This document shows, piece after piece, positions 61,806-64,000 of a DNA stretch of 64,000 nt. The stretch is from the NCBI RefSeq assembly GCF_020085105.1, contig NC_058062.1, positions 1,296,001 through 1,360,000 on the forward strand, written 5' to 3'. A program made the position numbers and the translations under genes. The DNA is from Siniperca chuatsi. Lineage: Eukaryota; Chordata; Actinopteri; Centrarchiformes; Sinipercidae. Within the stretch, counting starts at the first letter, position 1. Each line of letters starts with the position of its first letter. Below the pieces are notes generated by a model. That model worked only from the letters and a program-made list of their open reading frames with translations. It was not told the DNA's origin and did not search any database.

Positions 61806-64000
61806 GGCTAGTGCTCCAGATGGAGTTATCCTCTTATTATTCACCTCCTGTCTGATCTCAGGTAACAGAAAACACACCAGCATCACATCCGAGTCCTCGG
61901 TCCTGTCATTTCATCCTGGAGCTGAAACCTCCCAGTAGAAACCAGTATACACAAACCCAGAAAGGGACAAAAAAGAGGCCTGAGACGCTTGGAAGGCCAA
62001 TGTGGGTCATGTGTTCTCCGAGGGGATAAGACGTCCATACAGGAAACACAAAAGATTCTATAGGAACCTTCAGCAGGCTTTAAGAGGAAACACAAAGGAC
62101 ACATTCTCCATCTGATTGAGTGTGTCTGTGAAGGCTGGTTAACTGATGCCAGGGAGAAGACTTAATGAAAACAGCCCCTGTTTAAAATAAGAAAGTAAAT
62201 AAATCAGTCAGTAAGAAAATAATTATATTTTTGTAGACAGGGAGGGTAACAGAGTAAAATATAATACAGAAGTCCCACAAGAAATTCAGTGTTTTTGAAG
62301 GTTCTAATGTTCAGTTTGTGTTGACTGTCAGAGAGGATCTTTCAATTCAATTAAACTTTATTGTCAACAAATCACGCTGTGTCCCATTTCCACACTGCAT
62401 ACTAACTGTATGTAGTGTGTACTACTGTTTGTCATAGTATTCTGTTTATGTCGTATCAGGAAATTATACAATACATGCACATTAACTTAAAGAGAAATCC
62501 AAATTTTAGCAAGTCAGTGGCAGAAGAAGTATCAGTAAGTAGCAATAACACAGTAAAGAAATACTCTGCTAGTAAGTAAAAGTATGAACATCAAAATATA
62601 CTTAAAGTACCAAAAGTAAAAGTACTCATTATGCAGAATGGCCCATTTCTGAATAATATATATTACTGGATTATAATTATTGATGCATTAATGTGTTCAT
62701 CACTTTAATGTTGCAGCAGGTGGAGCTCATTTAATTCACTTAATATTCTGCTGGCTAATCTATAATAATACATCATAATTTATTTGATTATATTTTGTAT
62801 TAATAATCTGAATCTACAAAGTAACTAAAGTTATCAGATAAATGTAGTGAAGTAAAAAGTACAATGTGTCTCTCTGAATTGTAGTCAAGAAGTAGAAAGT
62901 CACAGAAAATGGAAACCAGTGTGTTTCATGAGTTTTCCAAACCGATCGATCGATCGATCGATCGACGGATCGACGGAGAAAAGAATCGGCAGATGGATCC
63001 AGAATGAAAAGCATCATCAGCTGCAGTCCGATACAAACCGGTTCAACATGAGCTCCAGCTCCACCAGCTGCAGCAGCAACATCCTGCTTTACATTAATGC
63101 ACGAGGAATAATAACCTGATGATAGAATATATAACAGCACAGCAGCCACAGGGACGCTGCACTGCTTTAATGCTTTAAGGGCTTTTTCCTGATCACACTC
63201 GCACACTTTCACTGCAGCAGAGTGTTTTCAGTGTGGTATTAGTACTTTTACTGCAGTAAAGGATCTGAGTACTTCCACTGTCTGAGGAGCGTAATGTTTC
63301 AGTCGCAGCAGCTGAAACTGGTGCCTCATATTTACCAGTTTAATTCGATGGGTGGGGACTTTTCTATCACTGCAGCTCTGATTTTAGGAACCAGCTGCCA
63401 AACTTCATATCAGCCTCGTAGCAACTCTGCGTTTGTACACATCTGAGACTCTGCCTGTTCACCACAGATATTACTGACATTTTCCAGCAGCTTAATTCAG
63501 CTGGATATTCATCTAATTACACCGCGAGTCAAACAATGGCCCTGATTCCTGAGGCCCTTTAGTCTTACTTTGGCAGCTTTCAGTCCGTCCATTCTCTATC
63601 CTCTTCAGGGTCTCAGGAAAACAACTCGTATAATAATAGTAATTTTAGTTTTACAGCACTTTCCAAAATAAAAATCACAAACTGCAGCAAACCGTTTACT
63701 CTGAGGCAAGATAAGATAAGACACTAAGCCCTTTTAATAAGCAGTTTTAACTATTTTAAGCTTAAGGACAATGTCTTCTTATGTTTCTTATTTTTAGCTG
63801 GTAATAGCTGCTACTTCTCTGCTTCTTTATCGTCCAGGAAGCCTTCTTGTTGCGTGCGAGCGCCCTCTGCAGGACAAATACAGGCATTACACGTGGAAAT
63901 ATTCACATTTTGAGTGAATCAGAATCAGAAACGGTCACAATAAACATAGTAAGAGGAAATTAAAAGAGCTGCACAGAGGATGGAACATGAAAAATATTGA
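61806..64000. other. Noncoding DNA at the right edge
   Basis: It holds repeat fragments (62510-62900 and 62815-63290) and a LINE-tail-like stretch near 63630-63690. No MXRA7 exon was recognised here; the conserved last exon would be expected further right. Confidence 0.45.
62815..63290 (-). repeat. GATC-core dispersed repeat, copy 4 (inverted)
   Basis: The reverse complement of 54040-54365, nearly identical over 300 bp. Its core is longer (gatcgatcgatcgatcgatc followed by gacggatcgacgg, about 62943-62976) and it lacks the downstream part present in copy 3. It ends in the gtaactaaagttatcagata type flank. Confidence 0.88.

Overview
This is nuclear DNA from a bony fish, most likely a percomorph teleost. 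The evidence is spliced vertebrate genes with GT-AG introns, L2-type LINE and tRNA-derived SINE remnants, hAT-type MITEs with 8-bp target duplications, and many micro- and minisatellites. Nothing bacterial, viral or CRISPR-like is visible. All family and orthologue assignments come from reading exon translations against what I remember of the families; no search was run.

Four protein genes can be assembled exon by exon with matching splice phases. (1) A GIMAP/AIG1-type GTPase, plus strand, 1446-4239, two coding exons, TATA promoter, and a C-terminus with a glycine-rich hydrophobic stretch and a CaaX-like CVIQ end. (2) METTL23, minus strand, 13715 down to 7955, five coding exons, 239 codons. 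(3) JMJD6, plus strand, 14356-30322, six coding exons; the deduced numbering puts the Fe/2OG ligands at H187, D189 and H273, the same as I recall for human. (4) MXRA7, plus strand, from 34735, with exons at 34735, 51042 and 54850 and a likely alternative last exon at 58896. METTL23 and JMJD6 are head to head with about 640 bp between start codons. JMJD6 and MXRA7 lie in tandem. This is the METTL23-JMJD6-MXRA7 order known from human 17q25.

The rest is mainly repeats: a 2.4-kb minisatellite in METTL23 intron 3, a 2.7-kb all-purine minisatellite starting about 40 bp after the JMJD6 exon 3 donor, a 0.4-kb TA tract in MXRA7 intron 1, and four further minisatellites around 44.3-45.1, 46.0-46.6, 47.4-48.2 and 60.6-61.8 kb. 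The long open frames inside the minisatellites are by-products of stop-free repeat units, not genes.

The most notable structure is an exact head-to-tail duplication of about 2.9 kb (14794-17700 and 17701-20598) that carries a second copy of JMJD6 exon 2. The copies differ mainly by small indels, often in homopolymers. Together with a +1/-1 indel pair in METTL23 exon 3, this points to assembly or consensus error as the first explanation, with a recent duplication as the alternative. Other points are a 156-bp METTL23 exon fragment joined to an L2 reverse-transcriptase fragment near 7 kb, two near-identical L2 tails bracketing MXRA7 exon 2, and two MITEs with intact 8-bp target duplications.
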